Shown: positions 1 to 5,389 of the stretch, piece after piece
How the letters are laid out: each line of letters starts with the position of its first letter
Numbering within the stretch: the first letter of the stretch is position 1
From: an uncultured Oscillospiraceae bacterium
Lineage (GTDB): Bacteria; Bacillota; Clostridia; Oscillospirales; Acutalibacteraceae
Assembly (NCBI GenBank): GCA_900543795.1
Contig: UQSH01000055.1
Location: 1 to 8,365, forward strand
Direction of reading: 5' to 3'
DNA: 8,365 nt
Made by a program: the position numbers and the translations under genes
The notes under the pieces: model-generated
Databases searched by the model: none
What the model saw: only the letters and a program-made list of their open reading frames with translations
Told to the model about the DNA's origin: nothing

Positions 1-3
1 AAT

Positions 4-50
4 CAAGGCAAAAACGCAGTTAATCCTTTTGGATTAACGAGTATTTTAAC
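4..50 (-). promoter_or_regulatory. Leader hairpin element, copy A (candidate attenuator)
   Basis: Read on the minus strand, this block folds into a perfect 8-bp stem (GTTAATCC, 38-31, with GGATTAAC, 26-19) around an AAAA loop. It is followed after four bases by TTTTT, the arrangement of an intrinsic terminator. An outer A-rich/T-rich helix can extend it imperfectly, with one A-C mismatch and one G-U pair. The block matches plus-strand 5314-5360 at 39 of 47 positions without gaps. There it lies between a promoter and the start of an acyl-CoA ligase gene, so by analogy this copy probably precedes a minus-strand gene beyond the left edge. On the plus strand the same stem is followed after several bases by TTTT, so a bidirectional terminator between convergent genes is an alternative. 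Confidence 0.5.
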
Positions 51-51
51 A

Positions 52-110
52 AAGAAAAAGGGCAATATCTGCCACGCTAAACCGTGGTTCGAATTATTAC
101 CGTTACCCTA
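52..110 (-). promoter_or_regulatory. Candidate structured RNA / terminator-like stem-loop in left-edge leader
   Basis: On the minus strand AGGGTAA (109-103) pairs with TTGCCCT (65-59), seven pairs including one G-U. The pairing encloses a second helix, CCACG (87-83) with CGTGG (76-72), around a six-base loop. The outer stem runs straight into TTTTT (59-55), so the whole fold can act as an intrinsic terminator. The 5' internal loop contains AATTCGAA and the 3' side contains CAG. The ligase leader has a similarly built module with AATTGAA and CAG at the equivalent places. I recognise no named RNA class here. Function is inferred from shape only. Confidence 0.4.
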
Positions 111-111
111 T

Positions 112-141
112 GATATAAATAATAGAGATTGATAATGGCAA
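112..141 (-). promoter_or_regulatory. Possible sigma-A promoter P2 for left-edge transcript
   Basis: TTGCCA (141-136) and TATATC (117-112) on the minus strand are separated by 18 bp, or TTATAT (118-113) by 17 bp. Transcription would start near 105-107, just at the base of the AGGGTAA stem. The leader layout would then resemble that of the ligase gene: promoter, stem-loop module, conserved hairpin, gene. The -10 is only a fair match, and the site competes with P1 at 188-217. Confidence 0.3.
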
Positions 142-176
142 TGTACCTCAAAGGGCAGGCATGCAAAATCAATCTC
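125..176 (-). other. 9-bp inverted repeat covering a Shine-Dalgarno-like sequence
   Basis: GAGATTGAT and ATCAATCTC (125-133 and 168-176) form a perfect 9-bp stem with a 34-nt loop. On the minus strand the 5' arm contains most of a strong ribosome-binding sequence, AAAGGAG (180-174). Just after it lie an ATG (162-160) opening a four-codon frame and a TTG (166-164) opening a 29-codon frame ending at 77. If transcribed, the stem would hide the ribosome site. Whether either tiny frame is translated is unknown. Confidence 0.35.
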
Positions 177-187
177 CTTTAATAGTT

Positions 188-217
188 CTTATAAAACGCA
201 AAAAACGGAAGTAGCAA
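188..217 (-). promoter_or_regulatory. Possible sigma-A promoter P1 for left-edge transcript
   Basis: On the minus strand TTGCTA (217-212) is followed after 18 bp by TATAAG (193-188), or after 17 bp by TTATAA (194-189). It sits just past the putative glmS terminator. A transcript would begin near 181-182, immediately before AAAGGAG. The -35 matches the consensus at four of six positions. Confidence 0.4.
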
Positions 218-221
218 ATTC

Positions 222-242
222 AAAACGGCATTAGCAATGCCG
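222..242 (-). terminator. Putative glmS terminator
   Basis: On the minus strand CGGCATT (242-236), loop GCT, AATGCCG (232-226) forms a perfect 7-bp stem followed by TTTT and then GAATTT. It begins about 50 nt past the glmS stop codon. The U-tract is short, so termination may be partial. Confidence 0.55.
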
Positions 243-293
243 ACATAAAAGCGATTTTTTGCAAAATTCCGATATACGCATTGTGCTTTTTTT

Positions 294-2111
294 CTATTCA
301 ACAGTAACGGATTTTGCGAGATTGCGGGGCTTATCTATCGGTAGGCCCTTTTCGTTTGCAATATGATATGCGAGCAGTTGAAGCACAACGATTTCGATAA
401 ACGGAGTTAAAAGCGGAATTGAGCCGGGATATGTGAAAACCTCTTCAAACTGCGTAAGCTCGCTTTCAAGTCCCTCGCTTGCAATAACTATAACCCTTGC
501 TCCTCTTGCCGAAACCTCAATAAGATTTGAAACGGTTTTTGCAAGCAAATCCTTGTTGCTGATAAGCCCGATACACACCGAATTACTGTCTATCAGGCTG
601 ATTGTTCCGTGCTTCAATTCGCTTGCGGGATAGCCCGAGCAGTCTATATAGCTTATCTCTTTGAGCTTTAATGCACCTTCGAGAGCCGCTCCGTAATCGG
701 CATTTCTGCCTAAAAACCAACACTTTTCGGCACTTGCAAGGCTTTTTGCCAGCGTCTTGATTTCGTTATTTCGTTGAAGAATTTTTTCAATTTTCTTCGG
801 CAAAAGAGCACTCATATTAACGGCAATTTCGTTGAAAACCTCTGTGCAGGCGTTTCTTTTTTGCGCAATAAAAAGGCAGAAAAGATTTAAAACGGCAAGC
901 TGGCAGGAGAACGCCTTTGTTGTTGCAACGGCAATCTCCGCACCCGCCTTCGTCATTATGTTGTAGCCGCTCAGCTTAGCTATTGAGCTTTCCGCAACAT
1001 TAACTATGCTTGCGGTTTTTGCGCCCTTTTCCTTTGCAAGCTTAAGTGCTGCAAGGCTGTCTGCTGTTTCTCCGCTTTGGCTGATGATAATAACAAGGCA
1101 GCTTTCGTCTAAAACAGGATTGGAATATCTGAATTCTCCCGCATATTCTGCAACTGTATAAACCTGCGCTATTTTTTCAAAATTGTATTTCGCCGTAAGC
1201 CCTGCGTGGTAAGCAGAGCCGCAGCCGATAATATAAATGCGGTTAATTGCGTTTATCTCTTCATCCGTGAAAGGAAAATCGGGAAAAAACGGTTCTCCGT
1301 CTATTGTGTAGCTTTCAACCGTTTGCCTAACCGCATCGGGCTCGTCATAAATTTCCTTAATCATAAAATGAGGAAAAGCACCCTTTGAAACGGCGTCCTT
1401 TTTCAGCGCTAATTCCTTTTCCTCTTTTTTTATCTCATCATGGCTTTCGTTAAAAACGGTTATGCTGTTTTCGGTTATTTCGGCAGTTTCTCCGTCATCA
1501 AGATAAATCGCTTTGCCCGTTCGGCTTAAAAGCGGACTTATATCAGATGCAATCAGGTTTTCCCCGTTTCCTATTCCTATAATTAGGGGAGAGCCTTTTT
1601 TTGCACAGAAAAGCGTTTCGGGGCAGTCTGTGCAGATTATTCCCAAAGCATAAGAGCCTTCAAGCAGCTTGAGTGTTTTGCTGATTGCCTCGGGCGCAGA
1701 GCCGTTATAGTTGAGCTCAAGAAGCTTTGGAATAACCTCGGTGTCTGTTTCGCTTTCAAATGTTATTCCGCTCATTAAAAGGCTTTCCTTAATTTCCTTG
1801 TAATTCTCAATAATGCCGTTGTGAACAACCGCAAAATGCTCGCTGCATTGCGGATGCGCATTGATTTCGCTTGGCTTTCCGTGAGTTGCCCAGCGTGTGT
1901 GCCCAATGCCGAGATTACCCGATGGCTCTCTGCCCGCAAGCTTTTCCTCAAGGTGCTTTATTTCGCCCTTCGCCTTTATAGTGTCAATCCCTTTTTTATT
2001 TAAAACAGCAATTCCCGAGCTGTCGTAGCCTCTGTATTCAAGGCTTTTGAGCCCTTTAACAAGAATCCCCGTTGCTTCGCTTTTACCGATATATCCTATT
2101 ATTCCGCACAT
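294..2111 (-). CDS. glmS: Glutamine--fructose-6-phosphate aminotransferase (isomerizing)
   Basis: Cytosolic enzyme that makes glucosamine-6-phosphate from fructose-6-phosphate and glutamine, the first committed step toward UDP-GlcNAc and peptidoglycan. The product is 605 residues, the usual length for the family. An N-terminal class II glutamine amidotransferase domain (about 1-220) begins MCGIIGYIG, with Cys2 becoming the nucleophile after Met removal. It also has HTRWATHG (71-78) and HNGIIEN (97-103). Two SIS sugar-isomerase domains follow, with GCGSAYHA (296-303), SQSGETADS (344-352), TTKAFSCQ (397-404) and GYPASELKHG (493-502). The C-terminus DKPRNLAKSVTVE is typical of the family. A start three codons upstream (2120) is open, but it would bury the catalytic Cys and puts GAAAGG directly against the ATG. 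The chosen start has GAAAGG at 9 nt. It lies 64 nt downstream of spoIIE with no glmS ribozyme-sized leader, which is unusual for a Firmicute glmS. Confidence 0.97.
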   Translation of the reverse strand: MCGIIGYIGKSEATGILVKGLKSLEYRGYDSSGIAVLNKKGIDTIKAKGEIKHLEEKLAGREPSGNLGIGHTRWATHGKPSEINAHPQCSEHFAVVHNGIIENYKEIKESLLMSGITFESETDTEVIPKLLELNYNGSAPEAISKTLKLLEGSYALGIICTDCPETLFCAKKGSPLIIGIGNGENLIASDISPLLSRTGKAIYLDDGETAEITENSITVFNESHDEIKKEEKELALKKDAVSKGAFPHFMIKEIYDEPDAVRQTVESYTIDGEPFFPDFPFTDEEINAINRIYIIGCGSAYHAGLTAKYNFEKIAQVYTVAEYAGEFRYSNPVLDESCLVIIISQSGETADSLAALKLAKEKGAKTASIVNVAESSIAKLSGYNIMTKAGAEIAVATTKAFSCQLAVLNLFCLFIAQKRNACTEVFNEIAVNMSALLPKKIEKILQRNNEIKTLAKSLASAEKCWFLGRNADYGAALEGALKLKEISYIDCSGYPASELKHGTISLIDSNSVCIGLISNKDLLAKTVSNLIEVSARGARVIVIASEGLESELTQFEEVFTYPGSIPLLTPFIEIVVLQLLAYHIANEKGLPIDKPRNLAKSVTVE

Positions 2112-2175
2112 ACCTTTCATCCTTTCAAAAAAATTCTTTTTTTAGTTTCTGCAAAATGAATTTATTTAAAACACC

Positions 2176-4296
2176 TTATTCCGTGCGAAGAAGCCGTGCA
2201 GCAATAACGCTCATATCGTCCTGCCGCTTATCCCGTGTGCAGTTAAGCGCCTCACGCAGAATTGTGTCTGCAATTTCAGAAACGGGAGTGTCCTCAAAGC
2301 CTGTTAAAATTGCAGAAAGCCAGTCTGTTCCGAGGTCTGTTATACCGTCGCTGACAAGAACTATCAAATCATTTTCGCTCAAAACGGCGGTGCGCTTTGC
2401 AAACTCAATGCCCCTCAAAATTCCCGCAGGCATAGAGGAAAGCTCGCATTTTGTAACCTTTCCCGATTTAACAATATATGAAGCAGGTGCACCCGCTTTG
2501 TAAAAATCAACTCTGCCCGTAAACAAATCTATGCAGGCGCAGTCAAGCGTTGCAAGGCTTTCATCGTTTGATTTAACAAGAAGTGCACTGTTAACAATTT
2601 TCAGAGCAGTGTCAAATCCAAAGCCTGCCGAAAGCAACCGTGAAAGAAGCCCCGCACCCATTGCTCCGTCAAGTGCCGCTCTGCCGCCTCTGCCCATTCC
2701 GTCGCTGATTATAAGAACCGAGTGTCCCTTGCCGTCGTTAACGGCCTTAACCGTGTCGCCGCAAAGCTTACCCTCCGCAGAATGTTGGGCAAAGCCGATA
2801 TCTGTGTAAAAATTAGGCTTTTCCGTAAAAACAACCATTGTGTCGTCTCTGAAATGAGTAACGCTGCATCCTGCAAGATAGCGTGATGATGCCTTCGAAA
2901 TTTCATTGCGAAGTTTTGCACCTGAAAAGGCGGTTTCCCGTCCGTTTGTTAGTATTTCTATGCGCAGTCTGCCGTATTTATCCTCAATAACGGAAATGTT
3001 TTTCGGATAAATACCGTGTTCGCCGAGCAGTCTTCTTATTTTTCCTGCAATAATTGTGTTAAAATGCTCCGCCTCGTCAAATTCCTCTGCAAGATCGGAA
3101 AGCATATCGGCAATTGAAAAAAATTGGTCTGCCGCAACCATTCGTATTTCGTTTGTTTTTTCGTTAATAATTTCGTCGGCAAGATATTCCGACTCACTTT
3201 GCGTGCTTCTTTTTGCCTCTGCCTTTCTTTCGTATATGCCGTTGATTTTCTCACGCACCTCGTTAACATTTTCGCTGATGTAGTTCATTGCGCCGCTTGC
3301 AAATTTAAGACGCATAACAAGGCTCATACGAAGTGAGCCGTCAGGTGTTATGTTTTCGGAGCCATGGAAAAAGGATGTTATTTTGTCTTTGATTTTTTCG
3401 GGTAGCAGGCAAAGAAGCATTCCTGCAATAAGCGCCTCTGCAAAGCAGGCATATCCTCCCTGCGAGGCAATTGAAAAAAGAGCACAGCAAAGCGCAAATG
3501 ATGCCGCACAGGCAATCGAGCCAAAGCAGCAGAAAAGCGAACAAAGCAGGGCTGAAAAGCCGTAAGCGCCGGCAAGATAAAGCGTTTCATTGCTCCCGAG
3601 AGAAAATGCAAAGCCAACTGAAAGTGCAAGCATAATCCCGAGCTTGTCGGAGCCAAAGCGTATTGTTATAAGAACAAGAAAAAGAGCTGCGATGCGTGCA
3701 GGAGAGATTTCGAAAACCGTTATTTGTGCAAGGCTCATAAGCAAAAGAGAAGCGGAAATAACAATGCAGGTTATGTCTGACACAGGCAAGGCCTTAAAGC
3801 GCAAACGGCGTAAATCACAGTTTACCGTTCTGAAAAAGAAGAAGGAGCCGCCTGCGGAAAGAATGCTTTCGGCAAGCGTTAGGGCATAATCGGCAGAGCC
3901 TCCGCCTGTTTTTATATCAACAACAAGCCCCGTTGCAAGAAGCGCAAGAAAAGCCGAAGCCATGGATATTGATGCCTCGGTGCGAGCACCTGCTGCGTCT
4001 GCCGCTATGCAGGCAAGTAAAACTATAACGATTGCGGCGGCATACCGAGCAAAGCTTTCGGGGCAGAAAATAAGATATCCGAGAGCCGCACCTGCAACCG
4101 AGTAAAAATAATTTTTCTTTCTTGAAGCGGTAATCAATGAAACGGCAAACGGAGAAGCATATTGCAAAACGAAATTTCTGCTCAGCAAAAACGCCGCCGC
4201 AAAATAAAGTGCTGCTTCAATAATTTCTTTGAATTGACTTTTATGAACAGTATTTTTTATTTTTTCTGTTTTTTCTTTGCTTAAAGCTGCTTTCAT
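2176..4296 (-). CDS. spoIIE: Stage II sporulation protein E (SpoIIE), PP2C-type serine phosphatase
   Basis: In known spore formers SpoIIE sits at the asymmetric division septum and dephosphorylates the anti-anti-sigma factor SpoIIAA, which releases sigma-F in the forespore. It also interacts with division proteins. This 706-residue product has a hydrophobic N-terminal half (about residues 25-300) with roughly ten membrane segments. A central charged, helix-rich linker follows (about 310-480). The C-terminal PP2C phosphatase domain (about 495-703) shows CGDT (512-515), SDGMG (531-535), KAGAPASY (600-607), SDGITD (649-654) and DDMS (693-696). These carry the acidic metal-binding residues expected of the family. 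It is somewhat shorter than the Bacillus subtilis protein of about 827 residues, as is usual in Clostridia. The ATG at 4296 has AAGGAAG 7 nt upstream. glmS follows on the same strand. No break or missing motif is seen. Confidence 0.95.
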   Translation of the reverse strand: MKAALSKEKTEKIKNTVHKSQFKEIIEAALYFAAAFLLSRNFVLQYASPFAVSLITASRKKNYFYSVAGAALGYLIFCPESFARYAAAIVIVLLACIAADAAGARTEASISMASAFLALLATGLVVDIKTGGGSADYALTLAESILSAGGSFFFFRTVNCDLRRLRFKALPVSDITCIVISASLLLMSLAQITVFEISPARIAALFLVLITIRFGSDKLGIMLALSVGFAFSLGSNETLYLAGAYGFSALLCSLFCCFGSIACAASFALCCALFSIASQGGYACFAEALIAGMLLCLLPEKIKDKITSFFHGSENITPDGSLRMSLVMRLKFASGAMNYISENVNEVREKINGIYERKAEAKRSTQSESEYLADEIINEKTNEIRMVAADQFFSIADMLSDLAEEFDEAEHFNTIIAGKIRRLLGEHGIYPKNISVIEDKYGRLRIEILTNGRETAFSGAKLRNEISKASSRYLAGCSVTHFRDDTMVVFTEKPNFYTDIGFAQHSAEGKLCGDTVKAVNDGKGHSVLIISDGMGRGGRAALDGAMGAGLLSRLLSAGFGFDTALKIVNSALLVKSNDESLATLDCACIDLFTGRVDFYKAGAPASYIVKSGKVTKCELSSMPAGILRGIEFAKRTAVLSENDLIVLVSDGITDLGTDWLSAILTGFEDTPVSEIADTILREALNCTRDKRQDDMSVIAARLLRTE

Positions 4297-4301
4297 TTAA
4301 A

Positions 4302-4312
4302 CACTTCCTTAA
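4302..4312 (-). promoter_or_regulatory. spoIIE ribosome binding site
   Basis: AAGGAAG on the minus strand, 7 nt before the ATG at 4296, fixes the start chosen for spoIIE. No other in-frame start near the N-terminus has comparable support. Confidence 0.7.
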
Positions 4313-4322
4313 TAATATTTTC

Positions 4323-4355
4323 AGTATATATTAAGAATAGTGAAAAATATGTAAA
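4323..4355 (-). promoter_or_regulatory. Candidate spoIIE promoter with a 21-bp spacer
   Basis: On the minus strand TATACT (4328-4323) is a good sigma-A -10, placed 26 nt before the spoIIE start codon. At the normal 16-18 bp distance no -35 is visible. At 21 bp there is TTTACA (4355-4350). The B. subtilis spoIIE and spoIIG promoters are known for over-long spacers of about 21-22 bp and for Spo0A activation, so this may be the same design. The TTTACA overlaps the U-tract of the upstream terminator, so its match could be accidental. I see no convincing Spo0A box (TGTCGAA-like) next to it. Confidence 0.4.
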
Positions 4356-4384
4356 AAAAACTGCAAAGCGAAAATGCTTTGCAG
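4353..4384 (-). terminator. Intrinsic terminator of the YjdF-like gene
   Basis: On the minus strand CTGCAAAGC (4384-4376), a 6-nt loop, and GCTTTGCAG (4369-4361) form a perfect 9-bp stem followed directly by eight T residues (4360-4353). It lies 34 nt after the stop at 4419 and separates that gene from spoIIE. Confidence 0.9.
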
Positions 4385-4418
4385 AACGATTGCGAATTAT
4401 TCTTTTTTGTAAAAGCCG

Positions 4419-5099
4419 TTATTTTTTCTTCTTTTTTCTGTTTCGCAGAATAATCATAAATATCATGCCGATTATTCCGCCTGTGGCATTCATAATCATA
4501 TCCGTCATTGTGTCAACAAGGCCAAGATAGCCGTATTCGCCGTTATATTTTGCAAGGTCAAACATTGCTGTTTCCTCTCCCGGCTTTGCAAGTTGAAGAT
4601 TAGTTCCGTGCAGGGTGTCCATAAGAAATTCATAAAATTCCCAGCCAACTGCAATTGAAAGCGCAAACATAATCGAAAAAATTGCCGCAAGCGTTGCCGC
4701 ACATTCGCCCTTTTTGCGCTGGATTATGCGGGCAAAATCATATCCGAATGCGGCGCAGACAAAGCCTGAAAGCAAATGCATAAAATCGTCAAACCATGCA
4801 ATTTTGTCAAACAGCTCAATGTATGAGCCGAAAACAATTCCAACAAAAATTATAATATTCAGCATTGTTTGCGAAAGGGGAGGCACCTCCTCAATAAAAG
4901 AACCGTTTCCGAACACCTGAAACATATCCCATAAATGAGTGAATATGAAGCAGAAAACAGATTCAAAGCCCATAACAAGATCGCCGTTAATAAATGAGTA
5001 TGCTGAGCAAATTAAAAGTGCAATTCGCGTTATAATCCAAAAGGCAAGCTGCCCCTTCGGTATGCTCTTTGTTGGATGCTTTTTTAATTTATATGCCAT
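4419..5099 (-). CDS. Membrane protein, YjdF/DUF2238-like
   Basis: A 226-residue integral membrane protein with about six hydrophobic segments (roughly 18-36, 42-60, 78-97, 106-124, 134-153 and 203-219). It has a basic N-terminus and a tail of five lysines that should face the cytoplasm. It carries motifs I associate with the YjdF/DUF2238 family: FDDFMHLLSG (103-112), GWEFYEF (152-158) and DTMTDMIMNATGG (196-208). These conserved Asp, His and Glu residues are in or beside membrane segments. The family's biochemical role is not established to my knowledge, so none is assigned. The start has AAGGAA 8 nt upstream. The gene is monocistronic, with its own promoter (5132-5160) and terminator (4353-4384), and is divergent from the acyl-CoA ligase. 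The assignment rests on motif memory, so an unrelated small membrane protein cannot be ruled out. Confidence 0.7.
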   Translation of the reverse strand: MAYKLKKHPTKSIPKGQLAFWIITRIALLICSAYSFINGDLVMGFESVFCFIFTHLWDMFQVFGNGSFIEEVPPLSQTMLNIIIFVGIVFGSYIELFDKIAWFDDFMHLLSGFVCAAFGYDFARIIQRKKGECAATLAAIFSIMFALSIAVGWEFYEFLMDTLHGTNLQLAKPGEETAMFDLAKYNGEYGYLGLVDTMTDMIMNATGGIIGMIFMIILRNRKKKKK

Positions 5100-5131
5100 A
5101 TTTTTGATTCCTTTATATAAAACTATTTATT

Positions 5132-5160
5132 ATAATAACCGTATCGCAAACAAATGTCAA
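5132..5160 (-). promoter_or_regulatory. Sigma-A promoter of the YjdF-like gene
   Basis: On the minus strand a perfect TTGACA (5160-5155) is followed after exactly 17 bp by TATTAT (5137-5132). Transcription should start near 5125, giving a leader of about 25 nt. This is one of the three strongest promoters in the window. Confidence 0.8.
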
Positions 5161-5217
5161 TTTTAAAATATTAATTTAAGCACTTATAAACAAAAAATAA
5201 AAAATTAATCATTTGTG

Positions 5218-5246
5218 TTGAAAGTGCGTTTCGGTTTTGATAAAAT
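5218..5246 (+). promoter_or_regulatory. Sigma-A promoter of the acyl-CoA ligase gene
   Basis: TTGAAA (5218-5223), a 17-bp spacer and TAAAAT (5241-5246) are near-consensus. The start point would be about 5252-5254, leaving an untranslated leader of about 137 nt before the ATG at 5390. That is much longer than a plain ribosome-binding leader. Confidence 0.75.
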
Positions 5247-5252
5247 AATCAC

Positions 5253-5313
5253 AGTCTTTGCAGGTTGGGGAGAATTGAATAAGCTCCTTATGAGCAGTCT
5301 TCCCGCTGTATCA
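5253..5313 (+). promoter_or_regulatory. Candidate structured 5' leader module of the ligase mRNA
   Basis: GGGGAGA (5267-5273) pairs with TCTTCCC (5298-5304), seven pairs with one G-U. It encloses GCTC (5283-5286) with GAGC (5292-5295) around a five-base loop. A further helix may form from TGCAG (5259-5263) and CTGTA (5306-5310). The asymmetric internal loop has AATTGAA on the 5' side and CAG on the 3' side. A module of the same plan with AATTCGAA and CAG is found on the minus strand at 52-110. It is followed directly by the conserved hairpin (5314-5360). I know no named riboswitch that fits. A cobalamin riboswitch was considered and rejected. Confidence 0.45.
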
Positions 5314-5360
5314 GATAAAACACCCGTTAATCCAAAAGAATTAAATGTGTTTTTGCATTA
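5314..5360 (+). promoter_or_regulatory. Leader hairpin element, copy B (candidate attenuator)
   Basis: AAAACAC (5317-5323) pairs with GTGTTTT (5347-5353). Inside it TTAAT (5327-5331) pairs with ATTAA (5340-5344), and the arm ends in a T run. It lies inside the transcript between promoter and gene, about 30 nt before the start codon. It therefore looks more like a conditional terminator or translational switch than the end of an operon. It matches the minus-strand block 50-4 at 39 of 47 positions. Confidence 0.5.
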
Positions 5361-5376
5361 AAAGTAATAATCAGAA

Positions 5377-5384
5377 TGGAGATT
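5377..5384 (+). promoter_or_regulatory. Ribosome binding site deciding the ligase start
   Basis: TGGAGA lies about 7-8 nt before the ATG at 5390. The longer reading from ATG 5345 has no such site and would start inside the conserved hairpin (5314-5360), so 5390 is preferred. Confidence 0.75.
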
Positions 5385-5389
5385 TTTGT

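Noticed and set aside
82..102. tRNA-like T-arm (GGTTCGAAT)
   Set aside because: The five bases on either side of the T-loop-like sequence do not pair, and no acceptor or anticodon stem can be placed.
52..110. T-box leader
   Set aside because: AGGGTAACGG resembles the start of the T-box word AGGGTGGnACCGCG, but the full 14-nt motif and the specifier stem are missing.
2112..2175. glmS ribozyme
   Set aside because: The gap is 64 nt and consists mostly of A and T runs. It is too short and lacks the ribozyme's conserved core.
2072..2503. Plus-strand 143-codon frame opposite spoIIE and glmS
   Set aside because: It is antisense to the well-supported C-terminal domain of SpoIIE and the glmS start, with no ribosome site and low-complexity Ser/Arg-rich content. 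It is a shadow frame.
4297..4352. Spo0A binding box upstream of spoIIE
   Set aside because: No sequence within two mismatches of TGTCGAA was convincing in a hand search, so none is annotated even though Spo0A control is expected biologically.
5253..5320. Cobalamin riboswitch in the ligase leader
   Set aside because: GGGGAG, a short CTCC arm, GCAG and CCCGC-TGT loosely recall the cobalamin core. However, the conserved GGTG-AA and CCACTG elements are absent, and the related copy at the left edge shows none of these words.
5345..5389. Longer N-terminus for the acyl-CoA ligase (ATG at 5345)
   Set aside because: It begins inside the leader hairpin with no ribosome site and adds 15 residues rich in Cys and Asn. 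ATG 5390 has GGAGA at proper spacing.
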